A stretch of 64,000 nucleotides of DNA from Actinostola sp. cb2023 (GCA_033675265.1 JAUJYZ010001594.1:277501-341500); one strand, 5' to 3'. Counted from the stretch's first letter, positions 1 to 11,962 are shown. Translations and numbers: made by a program. The notes: generated by a model from the letters alone, not told the origin.

Positions 1-138
1 TAAAGATCATCATTTGCCTCTAACTAATGCTACTCCACACGGGCGACGCCATGTAATTAAGTCTGAATAATTCAAATACCACGAACTTGATGCGACATAA
101 CATGTCTCAGTCTTGTTCGATGTCATATTAACGCCTTT

Positions 139-2338
139 CTACGATGCTTTGATGGTTGTGGACTTGAGTCCCTTCTTTGTTTGTTTCTCGACTACTTTCG
201 AATTCCCAATTTTACTTTGAATTTCCTTTGCACATCGATCAAGGCACAGTACCTTGTTGTCATAGAAGCAGTACGACTCTCCTACGACTAGTCTCTTACG
301 ACATATTTGACATCCGAAGCACTCGATATGGTAGGCGTTTTCTCGTGCCCGCATGACGAGTTCAAAGGCTGCGATGGGTTTGTTGCATTGAGAGCACTGT
401 CCAGGGATTCCAAATAACCTACAACCGAATATACACTATTTAAGCATTACTAATAGACCCATTTAGCTTTGGCGTAATGTTTTCCCATTTCAGACCACGT
501 GTCATTCCCCTGAGTATTATTTCTCTCTCTCGGTAACGCTTGAGAAGCTAAGGCCTACGGCAAACGTCGAACTAACCATGAACTTAATTCAGTCGAACCT
601 ATTAATTTTGAAGTAGGTTCAAGACAAGTCGGAAATTACGATTCTGGAGCGACTTTGCCACTCAAAGTACAAACGCCTTTTCAAACACAAAACGACGTTC
701 TAACCATGAGCCTATTTCAAAATTAATAGGTTCGACTGGATTAAGCTCATGGTTAGTTCGACGTTTGCCGTAGGCCTAAGAGACATAAATATGGATGTCA
801 CTCAAACAAAGAATCTCAGTAATACTCAGAGGAATGGTACGTGGTCTGAAATGAGAAAACATTACGTCCCTTGGTCTAAGCGATCTATCTATCTATTGCA
901 ATCTATCCAACTCGCATTGACATTGACGCTGAGCCCGCATAGGATCATGGGAGAAAGTCAAACCATCGTTCACTAACAATACCAACGATTTCTTGACAAA
1001 ATGTACACATTTTAGACGCTTTTAGTACACAACTAATAGTATTCCCAGCATCCTTCACGGTCACATAGCGAACTGTGACGTCGTGCAACCATGACAACGT
1101 GTTTCAGTAGAAAAAAGCTGTTCTTGATTAAGATTTCAACAGGATGAATTATAGATCAACTGGTTTCCAAGAGGTTCCCCACTCAGAGGTCAGGGAGAAA
1201 ACGCTCCTTGGTCAGCGGTTCGCGCCGGTCTTACTAACGCAATGCATGCTGGGCTGGTATAGATCTTAAAATGGCGTACTGGAATGAGAGAAATAAATAA
1301 AGGGGAAATGAATTTACCTTAAATAATCTCTCTTACAAAGAATCAAGTCAGATTTACAGTAAAGACTCGAGCCGATATCACCAAGTCGACACTCGCAACA
1401 TGCGCACTTCAGACATCCTTCATGCCAGAACGAATCAATGGCTCTTAATATGTAACGGTCTGTGATTGGCTGTTTACAGGCATGACATACGCGCTGATTG
1501 GCTGAGATATTTTGTGGTCCAGTATCAACTGAATCTAGCAAAAAATAATAATAACCTGTAAGCAAAGGTTTATAATTTGACAGTAACTGGAGTTCGCATG
1601 TAATCAACGACCAAATGTTCATTGGTGGTCTTTCCTATTTCGTATACTCGATAGGACATAGTCATAGGACGTTTATCAATTAATAAATACACCATAATAT
1701 ATAATAATAGATCAATTGCGTCAGAGATCTCTATGTCTCAATGTTTAGTTTTACTCGTGTAGTTTTGGGGAAATTATTTACACTTTCTAAATTTAAAATT
1801 AATACTTGACAACTGACAGCCACCTCGATAATTAACAACCACCTCGTTATAATTTCCTGATCGTTTGTCATTGAAATTCACTGTTTAATAACCACAGTTG
1901 GACACGTTATTTGTCTTGAATATTTAACTATCGCTGATTGTAGGAAATATTCCCATCTTGTAGGGGATAATCGCTGTTTTGAGCTTAAAACGAAACTACT
2001 GTCTGTCGTTTGCTGATGTGCAGTTTCGCTTTTACCGTATATATATATATACGACACAAGTGTTCTATAAAACTGTACTAAACTACTGTAATATGTTTGC
2101 TGTCGTTTCTTGATGATGTTTTAATATCAATATTCAGTGATAATATTGTTTCTCACTGTTTCTAAGTTATTCTTTCTAGCTTGGAATTGATATTTCAATC
2201 TTGAACGATTAGTAAGAATCATTCTAGAGCCGTATTACGTTGTCCTCTCGCTATGTCGCAATTAATGAATTCACTGTAACATATTAACTATAAACACTCT
2301 GAGATTAGAATAATTAGAACAATATCATACTTACTCAT
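139..2338 (-). CDS. LMO: LIM domain only protein, LMO1/LMO3 type
   Basis: The coding exons are complement(139..418, 1318..1534, 2335..2338), 501 nt or 166 aa. The first exon contributes only ATG plus one base before a GTAAGT donor, and phases 1 and 2 join without a stop. LIM-only proteins are nuclear adaptors that bridge LDB1 and bHLH/GATA factors and do not bind DNA. LIM1 (residues ~15-70) shows CHAC, then WHEGCLKCACC, and ends LILCKRDY, very close to vertebrate LMO1/3. LIM2 begins FGIPGQCSQC and continues MRARENAYHIECFGC. Length fits the family (about 145-165 aa). Odd: the last zinc-ligand pair of LIM2 reads CLDRC (C-x3-C or C-x1-D) instead of the usual C-x2-[CHD]. After LIM2 there is a basic 35-residue tail. 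Intron 2 holds a foldback element (549-778). UTRs were not defined. Confidence 0.9.
549..778. mobile_element. 230-bp foldback MITE in LMO intron
   Basis: Two arms of about 70-75 bp (about 549-622 and 703-778) are near-perfect reverse complements of each other, separated by about 80 bp. The outer ends read AGGCCTACGGCAAACGTCG and its complement. There is no coding capacity, so it looks like a non-autonomous element. It lies in the intron between LMO coding exons 2 and 3. The target duplication was not resolved. Confidence 0.75.
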
Positions 2339-3379
2339 TTTCAACCGAGTTGTTTTCTCGGCAGAGTGATGTAGGTTTGGTTGTTCTACGCTTGAGTTTC
2401 GTCGACTGATGGATGGCGGTTCCGTTCAGCTCTGAGCAGCTATAGCTTAGACTGAGTGCTCGTTGCACTTATGTCTTAATCAACGCCGCGAGGCAAAACA
2501 CCAGGTTTAATGCAAACAGCACTTTCTTAATTATTTATTTTGCTAATTGCCTCTATTTTATATCCACCCATAATTGAAAGATCTTTTTGTACCGTCCGCT
2601 TATCTCCAATATCCGTGTGACACAGTCTTTTGTGTTAGAAAATATTCGACATTTCTTCGCAATTACTCTCCTCTGTATTCCAAGGTTTTTAGATTGGGGC
2701 TTCATCAGTGCGAGCGAGATGACGTCTAAAAGTGTGTTTCTCGCTGAACAGCCATTGTTCTTTTCTCGCATTGTTCAGACTTGATTAAAACGAAAACAAA
2801 ACAAAAACAAGGCCAAGTAATTAGCATCGTAATATTGAACCAATGTTGCGCTTCAATACTGATCGTAATTAGGCCAACGTTGTGCTTTTAACCGCCGTCC
2901 GCGTACAGAAATTTCTAAGATAAGCCCAGTTATAGACAGACACCCCTTTTATAAAGGATCAATAGCTTATCGTAAACATCTCGTTGACTTAGTCGCTACA
3001 GACATGACTGGTGGCAAGGCATTTTACAAGCTAAGAGGTTGTTTGAATATTTTTCAACAAGTTGACTTAATTAGTGGCATTAGTTGGTATAGGACTCAAG
3101 CCTGATACGGATGGAAATGGTTGAAAGGAATTTGTTTTTGGAACTCGTCACATCGCCATCAATATTATAATGGTTTTCTTAATCTTCTTCTTATTACACT
3201 GTTCAGTTTCCTCATTTAAGATGTTATTTATTCATGTGTGGTAAGTAAAAGATCAAACCCGGCTATGAAAATTAATTATAAAGTAACTTCCTTTCGCCGA
3301 CCATTTTTTTAAATCATCTGAAGAAATCTATGATCGAAAGGATACTGAAAAGAAAGAGAAGCTTTGAGAGAAGAAGAAG

Positions 3380-3412
<33 letters not shown>

Positions 3413-4586
3413 CTCATGGCTTTTCTAAACGATTTTTTTAACGAATTTTCACCCACATGGGCTCATACGGTAGACACCATCTTAAAATAAAGTTTGTGCT
3501 ACACTACTCATTACTATACACGAGCGTTTTCGGATCGTTTTTAAACGTCCACTTTATAAAAAGCATTTTCGAAAAACTCCGCCGGTTCTCAAATTGTTTG
3601 CGTGTGGCTGGACTGAACGCCAAAACGGAAAGGGAAAAAATCGTTTCCAAATATCAACATGTACACGGGACATAATCAGAGAACGCAGAAAAAAGCAAGA
3701 AATGTAAACTCTGATGTATTATAAAAGTATCTGACAAACTTTCTTCTGTATTATGTCCATCCTGAATCAGCTTTTCCAACATACTTACATAAATTACAAC
3801 AGAAAAAGTTCAAAACTGTCGTACATTTGAACTGGTAGAAGAATAAAAACACACTTGTCACAGGTGTGTGTCAAGTTATTCTACTAAAATATTTATCAAA
3901 CATAAGTTTTTGTTAAAGCCGCCAAACCGGTACTTATTCAATGTTGTTTGAGATGAGCTATTGAAAGGGTCATACTATAGCCAGGCAAACGACATTGTCA
4001 GTTGACGTGTGATACTTCATAGATATGATGTTCTTAGCTGCAATTATTCCCAGCTGGTGCGAGGATAATTAATAATTGTGAATAGATGAATTTTGGTCCA
4101 CAAATTAAAGTCAATCATATATTGCGTACACGAGGTAGTATTGTCATGGTAACTAGACCTATTAACCTATTTTTTAATAGGTACGATTATTGTTATCAAA
4201 ACCCGACAGCACATGGATTGTCTCGTGTTTTTCTTCCTCCGCCATTTTTGAATTAATCTACTTCTTAATTCACCACTATAAAGTCTCATTTCCTCGTGTT
4301 TTGTCTTTGCCGAACTGATAAGCTTGATTCATCTCTAAACTCCTCTCCACCAAACGTCTACTAATGGTCTTTTGGTCGATGGTGACCAGGCGAGGATCCA
4401 CTGAGGAAACTGAATGTGACCGTTTTCCGAACCGGCCGTCGTTGTACCTTTAAACAAGCTGTTATGAATAAATTAAACATTCAAGAGAGCTATCAGTTAC
4501 CGCTACTTAACCGGTCGGGATCCGCGCCTGGTGATATTGCATTACTAGTACATTAGTTTTGAAATGTTTTTTCTGTGGTCTTTCAG
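2339..4586. other. LMO/fibulin intergenic region
   Basis: No gene is assignable here. It contains the LMO upstream region and a (GAA)n microsatellite at 3369-3409. An ATG at 3170 opens a short hydrophobic reading frame (MVFLIFFLLHCSVSS) that runs to a GTAAGT donor at 3241. This could be a signal-peptide exon, but it ends in phase 2 while the first recognised fibulin exon needs phase 1, so it is not joined to that gene. Confidence 0.4.
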
Positions 4587-5205
4587 TTAACCCAGATCCA
4601 TGCACGGGCCGACGATGTCCTAACGGATATCAATGTAAAGTGGAGAATAATAGTCCAAAGTGTGAAGGTAACTACACCCCAATAATCACGCAAATTAAAT
4701 TGACGCACGAGAAAAAACGAAAACGATTATAGATCGCAATGCCACTCCCCCCCAATACGATCTCTCTCCCTTTTGTTTTGGGGGAAAGTTGAAACTAGTA
4801 AATGAAAAACGAACACTTCTTTATGAATTAAGGACGATTAGACAATGTTTTGGCGCATGCGTCATAGCTATCTCTAATAATGTCATTGTATTACAGACAA
4901 TATTGAAATTCTTTTTAACCAGATATTGACGAGTGTCTAAGGAACCCATGTAAAGCCGACGAGACGTGCAGGAATGTTGCTAGTCGCTATTACTGTCTGT
5001 GCCAAACTGGTTACAGGAAAAACCAGTACACAGATAGATGTGAAGGTAACTTACTGACAGACAAACTGGTTTAACAGGAAAAACCAGTACACATGTACAG
5101 GTAACTTACAGAAAGATAAACAAGATATGTGACAGGATACAGATGCCGATGAACGCAAACAGGCAATTATATTAGAATAGACAGATAATTAGGTAGTTAG
5201 ACACT

Positions 5206-5264
<59 letters not shown>

Positions 5265-5282
5265 GCAGGCAGGCAGGCAGGC

Positions 5283-5362
<80 letters not shown>

Positions 5363-8300
5363 TGCATGGTAGAAAGATGTCAAAGACTGACAACAAATCA
5401 TGTCTACAGTAAAATTATGGACTGAGTGGAAAATGTTGATTTATTCGTTATTACCACGTGTTTATTACAGATATAAATGAATGTCGATACCATGTTTGCG
5501 AGCACGACTGCACCAATACCGCGGGTTCCTACAGGTGTTCGTGCAGAACTGGCTTCAAATTGTCGGGTCCTAACAAGACCTACTGTACCAGTAAGTATAT
5601 CTCTTATAATTATCATACAAGACGTACTGTACCAGTAAGTATATCTCTTATAATTATCATACAAGACCTACTGTACCAGTAAGTATATCTCTTATAATTA
5701 TCATACAAGACCTACTGTACCAGTAAGTATATCTCTTATAATTATCATACAAGACCTACTGTACCAGTAAGTATATCTCTTATAATTATCATACAAGACC
5801 TACTGTACCAGTAAGTATATCTCTTATAATTATCATACAAGACCTACTGTACCAGTAAGTATATCTCTTATAATTATCATACAAGACCTACTGTACCAGT
5901 AAGTATATCTCTTATACTTATCATACAAGACCTACTGTACCAGTAAGTATATCTCTTATAATTATCATACAAGACCTACTGTACCAGTAAGTATATCTCT
6001 TATACTTATCATACAAGACCTACTGTACCAGTAAGTATATCTCTTATAATTATCATACAAGACCTACTGTACCAGTAAGTATATCTCTTATACTTATCAT
6101 ACAAGACCTACTGTACCAGTAAGTATATCTCTTATACTTATCATACAAGACCTACTGTACCAGTAAGTATATCTCTTATAATTATCATACAAGACCTACT
6201 GTACCAGTAAGTATATCTCTTATACTTATCATACAAGACCTACTGTACCAGTAAGTATATCTCTTATACTTATCATACAAGACCTACTGTACCAGTAAGT
6301 ATATCTCTTATAATTATCATACAAGACCTACTGTACCAGTAAGTATATCTCTTATAATTATCATACAAGACCTACTGTACCAGTAAGTATATCTCTTATA
6401 ATTATCATACAAGACCTACTGTACAAGTAAGTATATCTCTTATAATATAATTATCATACAAGACCTACTGTACCAGTAAGTGGCCTAGATTATATAATAC
6501 ACTGATTGTTCGATTAAACTCTCTTCTGCAGTCGATCGTTGCACTTTCCTTACTTTCCCTGTTGACATGCATTTGTTTCTGTCAGACATCAACGAGTGTG
6601 AGACCCAAAGACCATGTCAGGGAAGGTGCCGTGACACTGATGGCAGCTACGAGTGTTATTGTGATCGAGGTTATAGACTTAGTTCAGACAGACGATCATG
6701 TGTAGGTTAGTAAGGACATATGATAGATGAACGAATTGGAAACCAAAAAAACCCGGGTAATCAAGATCAGAACTCCCCTCATGAAAGATCTAAGTGTGCG
6801 ACCTCCATCGGGACCACAGAAACTGTTCCTATGAGAGCACAACCGTTTCTTCTGAGGCTAAATAATAATAAAAAACCAATATATTTGTATGCACGCGTTT
6901 TTTGCGGTTTCCTGTGGTAGAGCGCGCGCAATACGTATTATGTTGGGCTTCCTGTGATTTACGTAAGGAAAACGCGTGTTTTTACGTTAAATCACGCGTT
7001 TACATCTATTTGTTGCAGACGTGAATGAATGCTCTGAAGGACAAGGGCGTTACTGTGCTCATGAATGCATCAACACGCCTGGTAGTTACCGGTGTGCGTG
7101 TCGTCCAGGATGGAAGCTGGCGGGAAATAGACACCAGTGTATCGGTAGGCTATCATCATCATCACCATCAACGTACATCATCATCATCATCATACCTGCA
7201 TTTCTACAGCGCACATCTTACAAAAATGGCGCTTCACAAATTCAGAAGTGTTATTCCAGTACATGATGTTGTTGTTTTTATTACGTCTTGTCGGCTTACT
7301 GTTCAGTGTTCTTCCTTGGGTCGCTGCTTCACCTCATCTTCGTTTTCAAGTTCTTACAATCGTTTTCGTATGAGTGGGAAGTAGTTACGTTACGGTTCGT
7401 GTCGTGTCGTGCCGACCGCGTGTCGTGCCGTTCGGTAACCGTGCCGTGTTCATGCCCTGGCATCAGTTCTGATTGGTTGAGCAATGATATTGCGCGCTGT
7501 GATTGGTTGAGCAATGATATTGCGCGCTGTGATTGGTTGAGCAATGATATTGCGTGCTGTGATTGGTTGAGCAATGATATTGCGTGCTGTGATTGGTTGA
7601 GCAATGATATTGCGTGCTGTGATTGGTTGAGCAATGATATTGCGCGCTGTGATTGGTTGAGCAATGATATTGCGCGCTGTGATTGGTTGAGCAATGATAT
7701 TGCGTGCTGTGATTGGTTGAGCAATGATATTGCGTGCTGTGATTGGTTGAGCAATGATATTGCGTGCTGTGATTGGTTGAGCAATGATTTCGCGCGCTGT
7801 GATTGGTTGAGCAATGATATTGCGTGCTGTGATTGGTTGAATAGATGTCTTCGATTTCGTATCGCGACCGTAACTCCGTACCGTAGGTTTCCCACTCGTA
7901 CGAAAACGACTCTATTGACTTCCGATATAGTATCTCTTTATGCTTCATTTCTTCTCTCTTCAACTGATTCTATTGTGTAACATATGTATTTTGTTTTTCA
8001 GATGTCGATGAGTGTCAAGATGATCCAAGTATTTGCAGTGCAGACAGAGTTTGTACCAACACAATGGGTTCTTACCAGTGTATTTCATTCCCTTGTCCAC
8101 CGCTTAGTGAAGTACCATCATCACTTACCAAATACTACCACTTGAAAAGCAAAGGGTAAACAACCTTGATATTCATATTCAAGTCGTTTGTCTATTTTAC
8201 TTTCCCCGCGCATCCTGTGATCTCTTCGCCACAAAACTGAAGGTGCTTCTCTGACTGCGTGTACAGAGTGCTTAGCAGACTGGTCAGCGGGTACACGCGA

Positions 8301-9260
8301 GTTCAGTCAGTAAAACTCGCTCATTATACGTAAAAGTACTATGATGTCTGATTAGACTCGTTTTGTATGAGAATGGCAAGACTCGCCCTAGCTGTTGTGC
8401 TTTACTGATACCGGCGCCATTGGAGTGCAGCTATAGAGCGCGGTCAAGATCCTAGGGCGAGAGGGGGGGGTTATATATGATCTCAATCACGCGATTGAAT
8501 TCAAACCACGTGGTTTCAACATTTAGTAGCCATAACGACTTTTAGTAATGTTGTGTTGAGGTAAATCCATCAAAATTAATTCCAAGCCTTCTTGTTGGTA
8601 TAACAGTAAGTGCACGAAGAAGGACTGCCCTGAAGGAGTCACAGCATGTTTCAATTTGAAAGACAAAGCTTATCAGTTCTGGACATTCAACCGTAAAGTA
8701 GGGACCCCCCCTGAGGATATTTTTACCTACAGAATTATCCTCCAAGGTAAACCATTATTAATTGTACCATGATAACCTACTATGTAACTGAGAGAGAGGG
8801 AGGAAGGGATGGTAGTTCGATATTCCTCTGTGCACTTTCAAGTGCCGTTGCCCCTGCATGACTTCTTGTGTTTCATCGCGTGTGCGGGACTGCGTTGCGT
8901 CAGTTGTGTTCAAGACTGTTCTTCGTTGATGAATCAAATTCAGATACGCTTTTTGTTGTGTGTGTATAACACTTCATTTTCAACAAATAATCGTCGTAAA
9001 TTCTAACGATTGTTTTTTGCGCAGGCTACAGAGACAGTCCTGGTGCCATCCTAAAGTACAGGTTCCGAAGTGGGAACGAAAAGGGAGTGTTTGAGATCCA
9101 AGGTCCAACTACGATCGACAGCAAAGTATTCATTCGAAACAGATATGTTTTCTCAGAGGCGGGGAATTATAAGTTAGAATTCGTTGGAGAATTGTTCTGG
9201 GGCGGAAAACTGGTCTCAAGATACGTGCACTACCTCTATGTGTTCGTGTATAAAGGCTGA
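4587..9260 (+). CDS. fibulin-like secreted matrix protein, 5' partial
   Basis: The exons are 4587..4667, 4923..5045, 5471..5590, 6586..6705, 7019..7144, 8002..8155, 8607..8746 and 9025..9260 (stop TGA 9258-9260). All junctions keep phase: 1-1 for the EGF exons, then 2, then 1. In order they encode a FOLN-like module (DPCTGRRCPNGYQC), EGF modules starting IDEC, INEC, INEC, VNEC and VDEC with calcium-binding (D/N)xN/D-E-C signatures, and a fibulin-type C-terminal module (exons 8607 and 9025) ending in LYVFVYKG. Fibulins are extracellular matrix and elastic-fibre glycoproteins. Hemicentins share the same C-terminal module, so an origin as a hemicentin tail is not excluded. The first exon starts in phase 1, so at least one upstream exon with the signal peptide is missing. 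A possible polyadenylation signal AATAAA lies at 9648. Odd: the donors of exons 4923-5045 and 5471-5590 are tandemly duplicated. Confidence 0.85.
5004..5110 (+). repeat. two-copy duplication across fibulin 5' splice site
   Basis: The exon end and donor at about 5004-5053 are followed by a diverged second copy at 5061-5110. Both contain CAGGAAAAACCAGTACACA and both end in an AG/GTAACTTAC donor (GT at 5046 and at 5101). Confidence 0.7.
5206..5360. repeat. (GACA)n microsatellite
   Basis: About 150 bp of GACA repeats with an internal GGCA variant block, in the fibulin intron 5046-5470. The open frames across it are simple-repeat artefacts (Cys-Leu-Ser-Val on the other strand). Confidence 0.95.
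5577..6485 (+). repeat. 44-bp minisatellite carrying a 5' splice site
   Basis: A 44-bp unit is repeated about 20 times, with GTAAGTATAT at 5591, 5635, 5679 and every 44 bp to 6427, and a last GTAAGT at 6476 after a 5-bp insertion. Each unit holds the final 14 or so coding bases of exon 5471-5590 (CCTACTGTACCA) and its GTAAGT donor, so the array presents 21 tandem consensus donors. Copies differ by only a few substitutions (for example TTATAAT versus TTATACT), implying recent expansion or homogenisation. Because 44 is not a multiple of 3, reading through meets a stop at 5680-5682. Confidence 0.95.
7357..7912. mobile_element. TA-flanked MITE, copy A, expanded inside
   Basis: The terminal inverted repeats contain CGTTTTCGTATGAGTGGGAA on the left (from 7361) and the matching complement ending CGAAAACGACTC on the right. 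They are shared with copies at 22094, 27037, 36993 and 39908. This copy is far larger than the others because an internal 30-bp segment has become a 12-copy array. It lies in fibulin intron 7145-8001. No transposase is present. Confidence 0.8.
7471..7840. repeat. 30-bp minisatellite inside MITE copy A
   Basis: Twelve 30-bp units plus a partial one, each GATTGGTTGAGCAATGATAT followed by TGCGYGCTGT. Single diverged copies of the same segment (CAACCAATCACAGCGCGC on the other strand) sit inside the related MITEs at 27037 and 39908, so the array arose from the element's own sequence. Each unit carries an ATTGG (inverted CCAAT) core. Confidence 0.95.
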
Positions 9261-9879
9261 GATCATCCCTAGAACCAAACCACATCGCTTTTGTAGTGAA
9301 ATACAGCAGCTGACCGACATGGGTCCTTTGTAAACCTTCAGTAGTAGCTGTTTTACATACGGGTACTTTGTGAAAATCAAATGTACCGCGCGTGTCTTTT
9401 CAAACATTTTTATTACGATGGCCTTATTATCTATTAACCAATCGCATGTAAGCATAGAGAGAATGTTTTGTCCAATCAGGATATGAGATGCCTATCACGT
9501 GGTATTGATATAGTAGTAGAGATATTTTGGTAGTGATCGCATTGCTATAGCAACAGTAGAGTTTAGTAGTCAAGTGACGATAGTGGTGAGGCTCATCCAT
9601 AATAACATGTAACAAATGACGGATTTATTGATAAGTTAAACCCCATAAATAAACGAATGTATTCCTTACATGATTGCAGTTTTACTCAAACCTTGACAAC
9701 AAGACAGACACTAAAACGGGAAATCAAAATCCCATTATAAAATATGCCAAACAACTTGTTTTTGAAAAAGAAATCATTCCATGCTATTTAATCATCAAAA
9801 CACACATGCATATTTATATTCTTCACTCTGTTTTAAATATGTGGACCTTCACCCCTCCGGCCACGCCCGGCCCTGGAAT

Positions 9880-10240
9880 GACTACCAAATCGATTGGTCG
9901 TCGTCGTCTGTATATCCAATCGATAGGTCTAGTATATTCGTCATCTCTATATAGGTATGTCGGTCTAATCGATAAGTAGTCGTCTATAGATCGGTACCGG
10001 TCGATCTAATCGATAAGTAGTCGTCTCTATATAGGTCGGTACCGGTCGGTCTAATCGATAGGTCGGTACCGGTCGGTCTAATCGATAAGTAGTCGTCTCT
10101 ACAGGTCGGTACCGGTCGGTCTAATCGATAAGTGGTCGTCTCTACAGGTCGGTGCCGGTCGGTCTAATCGATAAGTAGTCGTCTCTACAGGTCGGTACCG
10201 GTCGGTCTAATCGATAAGTAGTCGTCTCTATAGGTAGAAC
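9880..10240. repeat. minisatellite rich in GGTACC/ACCGGT
   Basis: Tandem units of about 43-45 bp, with shorter variants, contain GGTCGGTACCGGTCGGTC and ATCGATAAGTAGTCGTC. It lies just after the fibulin 3' end and overlaps the possible terminal exon of the minus-strand gene at 10185-11962. Confidence 0.9.
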
Positions 10241-11962
10241 TGAGACTGTCTTTGATCAGTGCAGCTAACAGGTCCGATGACTTGACACCGTCCACTGGAG
10301 GAAGTACAGGGAATGGTTTCCATATAGTTATGACCTGAAACATACAAGAGATGAATTCCCAAACCGTTATTCCCAATGCAAATAAATACTATTATGGTCT
10401 CTTGCAAACACTGAACACTGGACAAAACTGTTCATATCTCGGAAGTGCATCAGTGTCAGAAGTGGTGACTAACTCAGAAGATGTTTCTTGATCACATGCA
10501 TCTCAGTAATGTTTTTAATTCACTGCTGCATGACAAACCTAACTCATTTTCAACTGCATTCATTAACATGGTCGATTCCTGTAGGATATCAGATTTTTAT
10601 TGAGGAAGACTGAGGAGCTATTCAGTTTCTGAGTCCTGCACTGCGCAACATCCTCTACTTATTGGCGATATTCCTCTGCATGAGTAGACGATGAGAGGCT
10701 GGAATAAGGCCAGAAAAGGAGAGACGCGAAAAGTATACTCGATCTTTCCAAACTTCCCACTCAATCATTTGGCAAAAGGAGGCTAACACAATCTTCGATT
10801 TCGGGGAGATTTACAAGAAGCAGCTATTTAGTCGGCCTTATAGTAGACCGGCTAATAGTAGCAGTAGTCATTCATCCATGGACGCGGTTATAGTCTAGTA
10901 GCTGAGCTGTTTCGTGTAGCGTGATTCCAATCGCTGAAGAACGCGCATTCATGCTCTGGGGCGGATCTAGGAGTTAGAGGTGGGGGGTTCGCTCCATAAG
11001 GAAATGTTACGTGCACCGATTTTTTGTATAAAAAAATCGTATTATTGAATTGTTCCTGGGCAGCAAGGGGGATGCACGGGCACCCAATGAACCCCCCTAA
11101 ATCCGCCACAGATGCTTGCGCTGTTTTTTTATTTGCTATAAAATTGTACCTTCACACAGTACTAATACAACGTACCTGCTCTGGTCTCGTGTATGCTTGC
11201 GCTGTTGTTTTATTTGCTATAAAAGTGTACCTTCACACATGCAGTACTAATACAACGTACCTGCTCTGGTCTCGTGTATGGAAGAAGGACGTTATTGGGG
11301 TAAGTATGTAGTACATTACCCATCTTAGTTGGTGGTGGGGAGCGTTGGCGTGGTAATGGTTTGCTACCGTAGTCTACTGAGTACCCAGTAGAGCCGAGCG
11401 CGCGACAAGGATCCGGCGGAAACCATCTTGGCCTAAAATAAAATGATTTATACAGTGAGCTCACTTAACTTTAGGCTCGAAGCAAGACTGATTACTGAAA
11501 TCAAGTAGGCAAACTAGGTAAGATAGTACTAGCTTACCGGCAACTCTTGGCAGGTGAACCTGACTGCCCCTTGAAGTTGGTGCGGAAAGTCGTTGTTAGG
11601 GGTGACGAGGGTCGAAGCTGAATGGATACACCTTTAGAAAGTGAAGCATCGTTCCATACAGTTACAATATGATCGGTGAAACCTTCATTCCATGCAGTCA
11701 AATTAAGAGTTTTTAAAATGATTGTAAAGCGTACGTGGACGAACCGCTAAACAAACAAAACATCAATCAAATTACAGTTCATATGGTAAACGCGGTTATC
11801 AACCTTACCTCCACTTTTGTTGATGCTATTTGACGGATGACTCTGTCGTTGATTTTCATAATGAACAAAATAGTCCGCTTTGAAATCTTCTCTGTAAGTA
11901 GTGGTACCTTTGGATTTATTATCAAGCAAGCTGGTTTCGTCATTGTGGGGGACTGAAGGCAT
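10185..11962 (-). CDS. hypothetical gene with TxYRxDF motifs, incomplete
   Basis: Three exon-like segments were recognised on the minus strand: 11809..11962 (ATG at 11962, donor GTAAGG, phase 1), 11538..11631 (acceptor and donor fit, phase 1 in, phase 2 out), and 10185..10334 (acceptor TTTCAG, stop TAG at 10185). The second joins the first in frame. The third does not join the second directly, because a stop appears, so an exon is missing between them or it belongs to another transcript. All three encode a similar motif: TTTYREDF, TTTFRTNF and SSTYRDDY. Such short Tyr/Phe-Arg-Asp motifs occur in some sperm and ciliary microtubule-associated proteins, but I do not recognise the family. An acceptor (TTTACTCAG) just before the ATG suggests a 5' UTR exon upstream. 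The last 45 or so codons run into the GGTACC minisatellite. Confidence 0.4.
11113..11280. repeat. two-copy ~85-bp tandem duplication
   Basis: TGCTTGCGCTGTTKTTTTAT begins two adjacent copies (11113 and about 11197), both continuing through CAACGTACCTGCTCTGGTC. No coding function is visible. Confidence 0.8.

Noticed and set aside
5189..5401. Cys-Leu-Ser-Val repeat peptide
   Set aside because: Translation of a GACA microsatellite.
7288..7980. Repetitive 166-230 aa open frames on both strands
   Set aside because: Translations of the 30-bp minisatellite inside MITE copy A, located in a fibulin intron.
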